A stretch of DNA of 64,000 bases from Sternotherus odoratus (taxonomy: Eukaryota > Chordata > Testudines > Kinosternidae). Numbering within the stretch: the stretch's first letter is position 1; each line of letters opens with the position of its first letter. The DNA is taken from positions 181,108,920-181,172,919 of the forward strand of contig JAVMKO010000002.1 in the NCBI GenBank assembly GCA_032164245.1. Direction: 5' to 3'. Positions 46,032 to 58,400 of this stretch are shown here, piece by piece. The notes beneath the pieces were generated by a model. That model was not told the DNA's origin. It worked only from the letters and a program-made list of their open reading frames with translations, and ran no database searches. The translations under genes and the position numbers were made by a program.

Positions 46032-48190
46032 GAAAGAACAGTGAAATTCTTTCCAAGGCCAAATCACTTTACAGTACAGCAGCTGGCATTAGTATGGAAA
46101 CTGAAAGTTAACGAACACAATAACCAGAAAAGAAGTGTTGTTAAGGAAGTGTGGGGTTTTTTTGCTCCCAAGGAAAATGCATTTATGTGTAGGTATAAGC
46201 TATACATAGAATTTAGAGTTATGAAAATGAATTGTTGGTTACTTTCATTATTTCATGATGTGGTATATCATGAGTAATATTTAGTTAAAACACTAAAGTA
46301 TGCATTCATTTATATGAAAGGCTTGAGACAGCGAAACAACTACCTACTTTTTCTAACAGACACCTTCATCAGTCACTGTAATAGTTCTGGACATAGTACA
46401 TAAACTTTAAATAGTAAGTAAAAAAAATCACAATTATTAGACCAATTTGCATCCAATGTTCACCATTGTCCTTTGTGCGTGAATCAGAAAAAAATGTTGT
46501 CACCTGCTGCTGTACTCACAATATCCTGCTAGTTCATTTATTTGTACTTACTATAACCATTTTTTGAAAGCAATGTGATTTGGGGGGAAAAAATGATTGG
46601 GCATAAAACCATTGTATTCTGTTAAATTACAGAAGCACAGCAGAATATAGGTACTGTATGTCTTTTTTTTTTCATGCAGCTATTTAGTATTCTGTAGGTA
46701 TAAATGAAAGACTTAAACCAAGCATCAAAAGTGAACCTTTCAGACATTAATGTGATGATAGCTGTGTTATTATGAACCTAATGATATCTAGTGCACACAA
46801 GAATACATAGGTGTCATGCTGGGAAACCAATGATCTGGCTCTCAATTTGACTGCAGGCAAAGAATATCTCATCAAAGCTATAAATTTCATGAGTCTGTTC
46901 CCAAATTTAAAACCCTTAAGGAAATGGCTTTCATGGTTCAATAGTTTTAAAGGGTTGCTCTTACTTGGCTTTGTAACAAGGAAATTAATAGTTCTTCTAA
47001 AACAAATCAGAATTATGCCATAGTTGCATGCATTTTCATGCTGTTGCCTTTAGCATTTTACGTCCTTTTCCAGATACATAGCCATAGAATCCACATTGAA
47101 CTCACCATGGGGAAACATTTATTACCTGCAATGATTGCACACTATAGTGTTGTATAGGTGATAGAACTAGCTCATTCATTGCTATGTAAAAATTATTTTC
47201 TTTAGGTCACGTGAAATACAGTCAGTTTCTAGTCAACCTTCACTTTTCATAGAGTGAAACCTATTCAGCCTAATGTCAGAAAGAGTTAGTCTCCTCAGCC
47301 TGATGCAGAGTGAACAACCAACTGGCAGGTATCTTACAGGATTGCAGTAACCAAGAGCACAGAAGAAAGAGGCAGCAATTAATTGATATTTGTGCTCTGT
47401 GTGTGTTTTCATCTAAAGCTGTATGTGCATAAATATTAAGTTGCCTCAGCAGATATATTATTTGTGGATCATTTAAAAGCATTGTTGCCTCGGCAGAGTC
47501 ATTATTTGTGGATCATTTTAAAGAATAAAACACTAAGAACTAGCAGAAAAGAAAAATTATTTCAAGAATGTGTAAATCTATATTTCAAACTCCTGAAGCC
47601 ATCCTTATTGGATGCACTGTTATCACTAACTATTCAGAAGGAAAACCACAAGTGAGCAATATACATCTAATATACTCATATCACATTCCAAGAAATTAAC
47701 AGCAAGATATTGCAAACATCTCAGTATACTTCACATTATCATCTTAATGAGCAAGAAGTTACACATGCATTGAGATTAATCGACCCCAAAAAAGTCTGGA
47801 TTTAAATGATCTGCACAGCACTTTTAGATGCATGTCAAATCTCTGTGATTGTGGAGCTACAGACAAAATACCAACTACTGTAATACTACTGTAAAAGGGA
47901 CTGTTAATAGTCATTTTAATCTGTTTAGTTAGATCATAAAAGGAATTTTACAGTTAACTTTAAAACTAGAATATTAGTATTATCCAGACTACATTTTAAC
48001 TGTTTATAATTTATCCAGAAGCATTTTAACTGTTTATAATTTATAATTAATAACTTAGATGCACAGTAATATAAATAATTGCATAGATTTAATGGTATAA
48101 TCTTTTCAACCTTTAGAAGTTCCATACAATTTAAAGTCTGTTCTTAGAGTTTTTAAGACATCTTCTCTATTAAATTCTAGAAGGTGATTT
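46032..48190. other. Unique AT-rich DNA
   Basis: No gene or repeat recognised. Confidence 0.4.
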
Positions 48191-48196
48191 AAATAT

Positions 48197-48375
48197 TCTA
48201 CAGAAAGGGTATTCCCAACTCTGCCACTGGCCTGCTGCATGACACTGAGCATATACCACAATTTCCTCATCTGTAAAATGGGAACAGTGATGCTTACCTC
48301 CTTTATAAAGTGCTTTGAGATCTATGGATGAAGATCACGATAGAAGAGCTGGTTGTTATTCTATATCTATATGGG
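48197..48375 (+). repeat. CORE-SINE (MIR-like) copy
   Basis: ACTCTGCCACTGGCCTGCTG, TTTCCTCATCTGTAAAATGG and CTTTGAGATCTATGGATGAA appear in the order expected for a CORE-SINE of the MIR type found in amniotes. Confidence 0.8.
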
Positions 48376-50780
48376 TATGAATTTTTTGTGCACGTGCCAG
48401 GCATTTTATGCTAAGAAGTCTGCTAACACACACTTACTACCTGTTCATTAAGTATATTGATGTGAGTGTCTAGTAGATGGGGGAAAAAGCATAAGCAACT
48501 CTGTATGAATGCCTAGGAGTGACACATACAATGTACTTTTCAGAGCGTGGGAAGCTGCATACTGTATGTGACCAAGAGAACTCCAGTTTTGCCAAGTTCC
48601 AACTCTTGAACATTCTACATGAGTGAGGAGTACATACCTGAGTGCTCTCAAAGTGTCAAGGGCAGCAATTGCCTATAACAATCACTTTCCTCAGATAAAT
48701 GGTAAAATAAACACAACCAAATTCCTCAACTCCTCCTAGACAGATGACTATAGAATGGGCAATCTGTTCTCATTAACCACTGTCTGAGGCCATGAATTGG
48801 GTAAAAAATTAACTTTTCTCCAAAGTTAGAGAAATTGCGTATAATGGAGCTTCAGCTTCCAGTTTTGGTGTCTAAAAAATTTTACAGAAATCTTTGAAAT
48901 TGTTAAGTAATATCAAAAAGATGGAGGTGAAAATAACAAAAATCCAGTACAAATAGCACAGAGTGCAACAAGTCTGCTTTAAGATGAAGAGTGTGACAGC
49001 TCCCTCTCAAACAGGAAAAGCACAGCTATCCTAAAAACCACCCCAAAATAGCTAAGGAACAGGAGAATTGGGCAATTCTCAACAGGATAACACCACCTTG
49101 CTGTCTTGTGAAAAGAGGTGCAGGGTGGGGGAGTGTGGAAAATTACTGTCCTGTATCCTGAATTTCAGAGCAAGATGTATTTATTCTAAAATGCAATTAT
49201 AGCATACAAATGAGAGTGAATAGAAATAAGGAGGACACGTTAAGGCAGACCAGACACGTCCTAGATCTATACATATACATACTATATATAGATACAGATA
49301 AATAAAAAGCAGCTTAAGTCTCTTCTGCTCCTCCTTACTCCAGAGCTTGCTCTTCAGTATTTCCAGTATGTATAGATAGAATCACACACAGAAACAGGCC
49401 AAATCTAGACTTCATGCTGAGATACTCAGTCCAAGCCACAGTGATTTGAACAATAAGTTGAAGGCTTAGGCCTGATAAGGAGTAACATTGAGAATGCAAT
49501 TTGACAGCCATTTAGGCAGGGCTCTGTCCGAGCCAGGTTGACCGAATTTGTTGTGTCAAACAAAGCTGGAAAGGACACCCAAAAGGGTTTAGTCTTGCTA
49601 ACTAAGCCACATCCAATTTAGAAAGGTCTCATTTAGATGGATGCAAAGACATGGGGAAACCCCATCTCTGGCAAGAATTTTGGATGTATAACAGTATTTT
49701 ATCCTTATGAATCTTAAGGTAAGGTACACATCAAGACAGCCTATGAAGCTTAATCAGTCTGAGAATTGAAATTATTGGCACCAGGAATGAAACATATATA
49801 TTCCACCAGTTGTCTCTGTATTTTTGTTTTATGTGTAACAGACAAAGGATTTTCTACAGTGAATTTTGTGCGTGTGGCTCCCGTTCATTTTTGTGGGAGA
49901 GGTTGTCACTGGGTGAAAACTAGGATTGATTTTTGACCTATGCTCCTGATCATATTTTCTATATTTCCACTTAGACCCAGTTGATTATTTTCTTTGTATC
50001 TGACATCTCTTATTTCTGATGTTACTATTTTTGAAATTGGATATTTTTAAACTCTGGTTTGATTTTTATCTAGTATCAACCCTAATTATTTATATTCTGT
50101 AGGGAACTTAATTGTTAAGTATTATGTGGGGTTTTGCTGAAAGCAGTTACTGAAAGTCTTGTTTGTTTAATTATACTTTAGTATATTTTAGAAAATGTAA
50201 TTTAAAAGATATAGAAACACTCTCCTTCAGGTCACCTACATTTCATGTGTCAGGTTTCAATAGCTTATGAAAATCCATACCCGCTCAGCCTCCATGTGAA
50301 TTGGGAGTTCACATGAAATATAACCTTTATTAGGCAAACAGGCAAAGTAGGCTAGCACAGACTTTAGCCTCTCAAAAACAGTCCCATCAACTTCTATGAG
50401 ACTGAGTGGAAGTAGATTATTTTTCAGGACAGGGACAATATCAGTCAATTGCTTTGAGGATAGATAAACTCATCATAGACGTCTTGAGGGAGCTCAAACC
50501 CCATTCCAGCAAGCAACCTTGCTGTACTTTTCATTGTCCATTATAACTGTATTAAGATTCTCTCCATACTCCCTATGTTGGCATTATTCTCTCTGCTCAC
50601 CTTTTCTCAGACATCAGCTGGGTACTCAGGTTCAGAGTGAGCTATTCATGTTCTTTGCCAGGAAACCCCTGCCCCTCCTCCCAGACTCCTTCAAGTTTCA
50701 AGCAACCAGAACTGATCTTAACATTTTGGGATTGACCTGGAAAAAAATGATCACACCACTTTCTCCTCCTGTGTGACTGA
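48376..50780. other. Unique DNA
   Basis: No gene recognised. There is an AT-rich microsatellite near 49265-49300. Confidence 0.4.
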
Positions 50781-50804
50781 TCACACCACTATGCAGAGGA
50801 TTGT

Positions 50805-51860
50805 CTAACATTCTGGGATGAGCCAGTGAGGTGAATTTGTGGTGTCAGTTGTGAGAATTAGAGGATCTGGAAGGCAGACAGACATGCCTTTGTGGACATT
50901 GTTGTGGACTGACCATGAGTATAAAAGTTGAGTGCCTGTGTTGGAATCTGTACTTGATCTTTCCTGTATTCTGGGGAGTGGTCCCAGACCTGTAGGATGA
51001 AGGCTTGAAGGCCTCTTACCTGCGACTCTGCTGCTCACCAAGTGATCCCTATACGTGACACTAGAAGGCCTACTAGTTGGAGGCATAATACTATGTTAAG
51101 CCTCCTGTAGCTCTATGCAAGATAACATCCTAGATTACCTGAACCTTTCTAATGATGGGAAGATCTTTGCTACCAAGGTGTCTATTGCTACCCTCAGGTG
51201 AGTTATTCTGGTGGATGGAATCAAAGACCTTTTCTTTAATTGATGCTGAAACCATGAGCCTGCAAGAGATTCAATGTCCCAGACATGGCTCTATAAGTTG
51301 ATAACTGTGATGGAGCTCTGATCAGGATATTATCCAGGAAAGGCCAAATGGCAGTGTTGTGTTCTGATAATGTTTCTACAATAGGCAAACCTTGCAAGCC
51401 TGTGAGTGGCATAGTTTAATGGGGAGGTATTAAGCTGACAGATCCACTGAAGTCAAGAAGTCCCCCTTAGGACAGGGATGCCACTGTAGAGGCCATAGTC
51501 TGCATTTGAAACTTCATTTTCTTTATCTTTTTGTTGAGCCTTTTGAGTCTAAGAATGGCTCTCCTGATACCACCCTCAGCCTCCCTCTTTGTGCTTCTGC
51601 ACAATGAAGATGAAGTAGAATCCAGAAAATGAGATTTCATTCTGGATCAAACTGAACTTTACGGGGTCATTGGAAATGGGAGGCTGGATGCAGAATGGAT
51701 GGGGTGAAGCCTGAACCAAAGCGAGTATCCCAGGCTCCGATTCTCCTTGGCCCACTTGTCTGTGGTTAATGTAAACCGCTCCTCTTGGCAGTGGGAAATT
51801 CTGTTCCCTAGATTCAGTTTTACATGGAGGCCTGAGAACTTTGCCATAAGGTGGATTGTG
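50805..51860 (-). pseudogene. DIRS reverse transcriptase/RNase H, heavily mutated
   Basis: Blocks seen on the minus strand, in several frames: TTDKW upstream of the palm, GFY.IFIVQKHKEGG, a segment readable as LDLKRLNKKIKK/MKFQMQTM, a degraded VDLS region, and LDNILIRAPSQ at the position of the YLDD active-site box (LDN at 51329-51337). Then come LQAHGFSIN and AKIFPS, and finally NVHKGMSVCLPDPLILTTD at 50880-50820, the start of the DIRS RNase H domain. The second catalytic aspartate of the YLDD box is replaced by Asn. The block order and wording are those of DIRS1-like elements rather than LTR retrotransposons. Confidence 0.75.
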
Positions 51861-52420
51861 GTTGGGGGTTTGCATTCTCTCTGGACTTTCCCCGTGAACC
51901 TAGATTCCACTGTTTTCATTTTGAGAACCTGTTGTCCCTTCACAGGTATTTCTGTGAAGAGAAAAGCAGAAGTGCTGCTGTCAGAAGGCTGGTCTGTATT
52001 CTTCCATGAGGGCACGAGGTAGTGAGGGGAAAACTTTTTGGATTTTGCAGTATTATCCAGCTTTTCTCCAAAAAGGAGGGAGCCTGTAAGCTTAGCCAAG
52101 CACAGGACCTGTTTAAGAGCGTGTATCCATCTTTCAAGGTCAGAGCCATAGGTGGTGCCTGGCTACTGATCTGGAAACCTGGGCTTGGGCTGAGACCCTC
52201 ATTGCATTCACTGAGGCATCAGCTACAAATGCTGTTGCTAGGCAGACATTCTTTAAAATGGAACCAAAGTCTGTCCTTAAGAGCTATGAAATCTTCCAGC
52301 CAGGAGATAGTTGTTCGGGATGCCCTGAAGATGGCAGAGGCCTCAAAAGTCCTTTTTGAGAATGGCTTCTACTGTTCTCTCTATGGGATCTTTGGGGTAG
52401 AACTTCCCCTCTGAGGGAAT
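51850..52420 (-). pseudogene. DIRS gag-like remnant
   Basis: Minus-strand pieces FEASAIFRASRTTISW and LAKLTGSLLFGEKLDNTAKS resemble the C-terminal gag region of vertebrate DIRS elements (an alanine-rich stretch, then a LFGE.LD motif before the reverse transcriptase). Frames are broken. Confidence 0.55.
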
Positions 52421-53810
52421 AACCATGTCCCTCACAAAGGACACTCCAGCAGCATTGACCCTTGATACTTGAACAATAGAACACATAGGTTCCTGAATGT
52501 TATAGTGCCTGAGATTGCGCTTGTTAATATGCTTGCTCTCAGCAGGCTTCTTCTATTTGTTCCTAAGCACTTCCTCAAAGGAGGAATGAACGAATATCAC
52601 AGAGAAGATTTTGGTGAGACAAATTTACTTTGAGACTTACTCTCAGGAGCCTGTTCAGGTTGAATTTGAATCATGGAGACAACCTTACTGCACAGTCTGA
52701 AATTCTTCAGGGGTTAAAAAACCTCTGTTCTATTTTTTCCCCAAGTCCTGTTTTGATTCAGAGTCTGACAGCTCACCTTTGTCAGTGGAGGAGAGGCAAG
52801 GGGAGGAAGAGGAGGACTTATATCTCCTGGATTTTCTGTTTTTTTCTTTCTCTTTTTGAAGCCTTTGATTTTCTACCTCCTTTTCTATGCTTTGGGAGCA
52901 CAGAAATTGCTTCCACTTTGGTGAGACCTTTTGCAGCTTGCCTTCATTAGGGCCTGAAGCCCTCTTGAGAGATCAGGCTCTAATCTTCCGTTGGGTCCCA
53001 TTGCCCTTGTGGGGGGTGATGGAGGGAGGACTCATTGTCAAGTGCTCTCCAGGTCAAACTGGGAAGGAGGGGGATGATTAGGAACCCTGCGTCTCTCTCC
53101 AGAACATATAGGACCCATTTCAAGACTTAGGCTGAGGGGGACTATTGGGACTCGCACCCTATGTTGACTGCCTGAGGTCTGCCTTGCTTTTGGAGTTTCT
53201 CCCTGCTCTGCACTAGGGCTCCTGATCCATTTTGCCATGCTGGGGTTGCAGCTGCTTTGGTCCTATGTGCCTTTCTGTCTCATGGCCCTGGGTGCTAAGA
53301 AAACTAGGGTCAGCTAGCTTGGTACAACTCACCATCTACCATGCCTGGGGAGGCTGCCTCACAAATAGAGCACTGCTTGATTTGACCCAATGCAATGTTG
53401 GCTGCTCTGTCATGCCTGTTTAGGGGCAGGTAACCTGGCAGGGATACATTTCAGCAGAAGCTCATGGTGGGTTAAACCACAGGAGGGTTAACCAACTTAG
53501 GGAGGAGGAGAAAGCTGAAAAGAAAACTGCCCCAAAACAGGGTAAAAACTTCAAGAAGTGAAGAAATGAAGGAAGAAACAAACTTCCTGCTGCCACAGAG
53601 ACAGAAAATTTGGTGGCAAGTAATAGCAGTGGAGGTGTGACCACAGCATGAAGCTCCAAAAACGCAGATCCACCTCCATTGAGCTGCAGAGTGGAAGGGA
53701 GCAAACCAGACATCCAGAACTGTGGTCCACAGTGGGCTTCAGAAACGTGTAGTGGCGGATAGATTTCAGCCACTTAGAGCGATTTCTCCAACGCTGCTCT
53801 CTACTTCTCA

Positions 53811-55289
53811 AAGGTATGTCCCATTGCCAATACCTGTCTCTCCCCTTAGTTTCAGCTACAGAACACCCTGCTACTCTTGACTATACCCCACACAGTCTGT
53901 CTCCCCTCTTCAGTCTTATAGCTTTATATTTATGCCTCAAACTTGGCCATTGCTCAGCTCTCGTCGGCTGCTTCTCCTGGGACACCAGTTTGTGCCATTA
54001 GCAGCAATTCAATACGATGGTGATAGGAACTAAAAGATTGTCTAGATATATCAGATAATGCCATTCTCCCAGCCCATTTCAAACCAGGGAGTAGAGGCTG
54101 GGGCTGGGAGACATGATCTCAAATGTAATAGTTTATATAAAAAAATTCTTTATTTAAAAAAAAAAAAAGGGAATTCATTATAGTTACACCCTATGGTTGA
54201 AATGTGTCCAACAGTACATAGATTTGAACCTTCTGCAGATCAGCGGGGAACTGCTGGATATTACTGGATATTATTTGAGCATTTTTTCCCCTTCATCTAA
54301 GAATATTTGAAAATATTCCTGAAATGGATAAATTTTTCATGCATGGGGGCAAAAGTCAATTAACATCAACAATATGGTATATTAAGGAATATGCAGCATA
54401 CCAGTGAAAGTGCAGGGTAATAGAAAAGTTAAAAGGTAAACCTAAGGTTGGATTCTCCCACAGCAGTATACGAGTCATTCCCACTCTCTTCAATGAGTGT
54501 TACTCGTATCTCATGTGGTTCATTTGTAATGCTCCATACTGCTTTGCAGGAAACCTAAGTTTGGATTTCTCATACTAGATTTCCATTGGCCAGCATGGAC
54601 CAAAAAATCTTAAAGCAACATACTTAACCCTCGTAAAGGAAATGTTCTGGAGTCCCTGCTGCTCAGGTAAGGAGCAATGATAAAGCAAGAAGTTTATCTA
54701 ATCCTTTTTGATTAGAAGGATTGTGACAGAGGGATTAAAACTTGATGTGTGGGAAATAATGGGGAAATCTCAATATTATCAAAGATACTGATCACCTGAG
54801 AGAGACAGAATTTACACTGAGGAAAGTAATAATGCAGTATAAAACATTTCAAATGGCTCGACATACAAGCAGATAAAATTGTCTGCACAGGGACACTCTT
54901 CTAGGAGGTACCTTGAAAACGATCCTTGTCTTAATATTTAAGTTTTACTTCAGTGGCTTATAAGAAGAAAAGTTCAGATACCAATTTAATTAGTCATGCA
55001 TTTATCCAAATGCTTAAGTGTCAAATGCAAATAACTATGCGTCTCTGCTCAGGGATACCTGAATGATTTTGAATTATTACTGCCCTTTCAGGAAGTGCAT
55101 TGAAAAAGTTTGACAAGTTTGAGTAGCAAATGTTATCAGTAATGAGGCTCACATTGCCCTTGTGCATATATTTCTAAAAGCTTTTATATTTTTACAGGTA
55201 TTCTGTAGCAGTCCTGAAAACTCAACATTTTAATAGAATCATAAATGTCGCCAAGAGCCACTTACACAGCATGAATGAATGAGTGCAGC
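53811..55289. other. Unique DNA downstream of the host gene
   Basis: No gene recognised. It includes an A12 tract at about 54157-54168. In gene orientation this is the region past the poly(A) site of the minus-strand gene. Confidence 0.4.
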
Positions 55290-55311
55290 ATGAATTTTAA
55301 TTTTCAATGAC

Positions 55312-55317
55312 TTTATT
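55312..55317 (-). promoter_or_regulatory. Poly(A) signal AATAAA
   Basis: AATAAA on the minus strand 84 bases past the stop codon of the terminal exon. Cleavage is expected roughly 10-30 bases further on, near 55290-55300. Confidence 0.6.
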
Positions 55318-55400
55318 GAGAATGTTCTGTAAATTTTACAATGAGAAACTTTAACGGCTGATACACAACTTGCAAATATTTCAAACATGACAGCAATCTT

Positions 55401-55475
55401 CTATTTTTTTGAATTTTTCTGTTCCATGTTCAGGTTTTGGGATGGATTTTCTTCCTTAGTTTCATTTTCATCTTC
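55401..55475 (-). CDS. Host gene terminal coding exon
   Basis: Strong acceptor with a T-rich tract, TTTTTTATTTGATTTTCTAG. 24 codons rich in Glu, Asn and Lys (EDENETKEENPSQ and then NLNMEQKNSKK) followed by TAG at 55403-55401 and an A/T-rich 3' UTR. Confidence 0.62.
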   Translation of the reverse strand, partial: EDENETKEENPSQNLNMEQKNSKK

Positions 55476-58400
55476 CTAGAAAATCAAATAAAAAAGCATC
55501 ACTAGAGTTGCTGAAGAAACATACATTCTGCAGAGCTGTTTATACCCCAACCAAAACCCCCACAACCATATATAGAAACAAACCTGTCCATACCTTTCTT
55601 TGAGATTCTTTTACATGACTGATAAACCCTGAAGTTACAATAAGTGCACAATTTTAATGATTAAAAATGTGATCTTAATCAAAAGTCAAATAGAATTTTT
55701 TTACCTGCAGTGTCAACTAATTTAGCTGTTTTGAGCCTCTAAAACATAAAAGGTGACAATTGATGACATTTAAGCTTTTGCAGTTGATGCTATTTCATAC
55801 CTCTCCTTGGTTCTTGCCCAGAAGTTTCCACAAAATTGCTTTTAAAATGCAAGAACTTTCATCACTGTCCTAGAAATTACTTTTGAATAGCATCTGCCAT
55901 TGAAAAATGTTTCATTTTTTTTAAGACCAGATACGTTTACTTCACCATTTGATAAAAGACAATAAATTTAACTTCAGAGACACTTTATGTGCTGCAGCAT
56001 CGTATTTTTGTCCCATCTAGCATATTTTTTGACAGGTCTGCCAATTTTCCAATTACTTGTCCCACCATATGTTATCTGAAGATCAGTCAGGTCTAAAATA
56101 GGAAACATGAGCATGTCAGGCACCAGCATTCTTACAATATTCTACAGCTTCCACTCCAGGAGTAAGGCTCATAATTCACTGTGAGCGCCTCTGGAGCATA
56201 TTGAATAAATGAAGTGACATCATAATGCCCGTTTCCATAGGAATGAATAGTATCTTGTGTCCAAGACAAAATGTTACCTCCAAAGTATAAATTTTGGCAT
56301 CTTGAAAAAATATTTCATGGGGCAACTTGTAACCCATTCCAACAGAAACAGTCCTGCAAACACATTCACAGTACAGACTGTCCGATCTTCAGTCTATTTG
56401 CATTTTGTTTTACAAAACAAGAAATCTTACTCAGTCTCAATAAAAAAACCCCCACTATTACACAGAGGAAGGAGGGTGTAATACTTGGAACCCTAGCCTA
56501 CGTACAAGAGACTTAGGTTGTGTTTCCTGTTCTGCCACAGGCTAACTGCATGACTTTGGGAAAGTCACTTTGTCTCTCTGTGCCTCAGTTCCACATCTGT
56601 AAAAAGAAATAATAGCACTTTCCTAATTCACTGGTTTGTTGCGGATAAAAAGTATTAAATATTCTGAAGAGCTCAAATACTATGGTAATATATAGTAAGC
56701 CCATAAGACAGATAAATAGAGTATCAGTGGAAACTACCTAGCTAAGTAAATATGGCCATGCATTTCACTATACATAACATACATTTGCAGAGTTAGCTGT
56801 TCTCTTTAGAAAGTACAAAATACATTCTGTGCATAAATCACTCCCCTCCCCTCCCCCCCCACATACCTTGAAGGAAACATTTTGATTTACATTGCTCACT
56901 AAGGGCCAAATGCAAATACATTCACTTTCATGAGTTATTTTTGCCACATAATTTCCATCATCATAGGAATGGAGCCCCTTTGTGCCTCAATATCAACATG
57001 AGATTTTTCACTTAACACATAGTCAACCTCTGGAACTCCTTCCCAGAGGATATTGTGAAGGTCAACACTATAACTGGGTTAAAAAAAGAACTAGATAAAT
57101 TAATGGAGCATAGGTCTATCAATGGCTATTAGCCAGGATGGGTAGGGATGGTGTTTGCCAGAAGCTGGTAATGGGGCCCAGGGGATAGATCGCTTGATGA
57201 TTACCTGTTCCGTTCATTCCCTCTGGGGCACCGGGCATTGGCCACTGTTGGAAAACAGGATACCTTTGGTCTGACCCAGTATGGCTATTCTTACATTTTT
57301 AGAAGTCTCAAGCTTAGTCTGCTTATGCCAAGTGCTGGTCCTACCCCACGAGAAGCTGCCACCAACCCCCATACCACTTTGGACAGCACTGGTGGCTCCC
57401 AGGTCTGCCTGCTGTTTCTTCACTATAAATAAGGTAAGCTTTTAATAGCTATTACATTATATCCGGTGTGTGTGTGTAAATAACTATTCTGTGATTTGTG
57501 CCTTACCTGTCAAAAAATTCATGAACTGGCTGAGCCTTGTGAGACTCCACATAATGGTTCAGATGAACCAGAAGGGTGCACACATCCTATCCACCAACAA
57601 TCTTTTGTTGGTGGATAGGATGTGTGCACCCTTCTGGTTCATTTGATTTAGTTAACTGGAGAAACACAGTGATCTGTTGTGGTGTTATGAAGAAATAACA
57701 GTTTTCGGGCTATCTTGCCAACAGTTTCAATTACCTGGCAATATTTTTCTTTGTTATTAATTATTTGGTCTGTGGATGGGCTACTTTGCTGCTACAGTCT
57801 CTGGAATCAGTAGCTTCAGGAGATGAATTACTATAGTTTGCTTGATTTGATGCAATTATGAAAAAAATATCCCTTTTACTTCTGTTTTAAGCAGGGAATG
57901 GTGTGCCCAAGACACTTCCAAGGTTTAACCTCATGCTGAAGATAAAGGATAGCCTGAGACTGGAAACAACCTTGGAGAATGCTGTTGGCCTATAAACCAT
58001 GACCACATGATTACTGAGTCTTGATCTAACATGTAAAATGTGTTGTCTGCGTGAGTGGTAAAGACAAGAAATCTTGGGGAATTAAAAAAACTAAGCTGAG
58101 TAGAAGCTCTTGAGTTCTTCCAGGCAATCAAGCAAAATGTTTCATTTCTGGGTGACTCATCCATAGGGGAGCTGCAAGTCAGCATTACACATTTGCAAAT
58201 TTTTAAAGAGTTGTCCAAGGGTTCACCATTTTTCTCCCGCATGTGACTTTCACCCCAATCAACCTGTTTCCCTTATTCTTTATTCTTTCCTTGCTGCCAG
58301 CACCCAACTCCCACTCTCCCCAACACTAACTCCTGCCCTGGCATACCTTCTCCCAACTCTTCGCCACACACACCTCCTGTGATCCTACTTCTGAGCTCCT

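Larger units (their letters stand above)
50800..53810 (-). mobile_element. Decayed DIRS-type retroelement, minus strand
   Basis: Minus-strand reading gives, in order, a gag-like region (about 52420-51850), a reverse transcriptase (about 51800-51120) and the start of an RNase H domain (about 50900-50810). It then ends, so the 3' part with the tyrosine recombinase is not visible. Sequence up to about 53810 probably holds the 5' portion of gag and leader. Stops and frameshifts are frequent, so it is an old copy. Confidence 0.75.

Noticed and set aside
55975..56090. A good acceptor followed by a 38-codon open tract on the minus strand
   Set aside because: The tract stops before any credible donor, and its phase does not fit between the exons at 56278 and 55869; skipping it gives a continuous frame.
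56090..56270. Minus-strand open tract reading NGHYD, reminiscent of an OTU-type motif
   Set aside because: It is in a different frame from the preceding exon, would need an intron of about 20 bases, and is better explained as intron.
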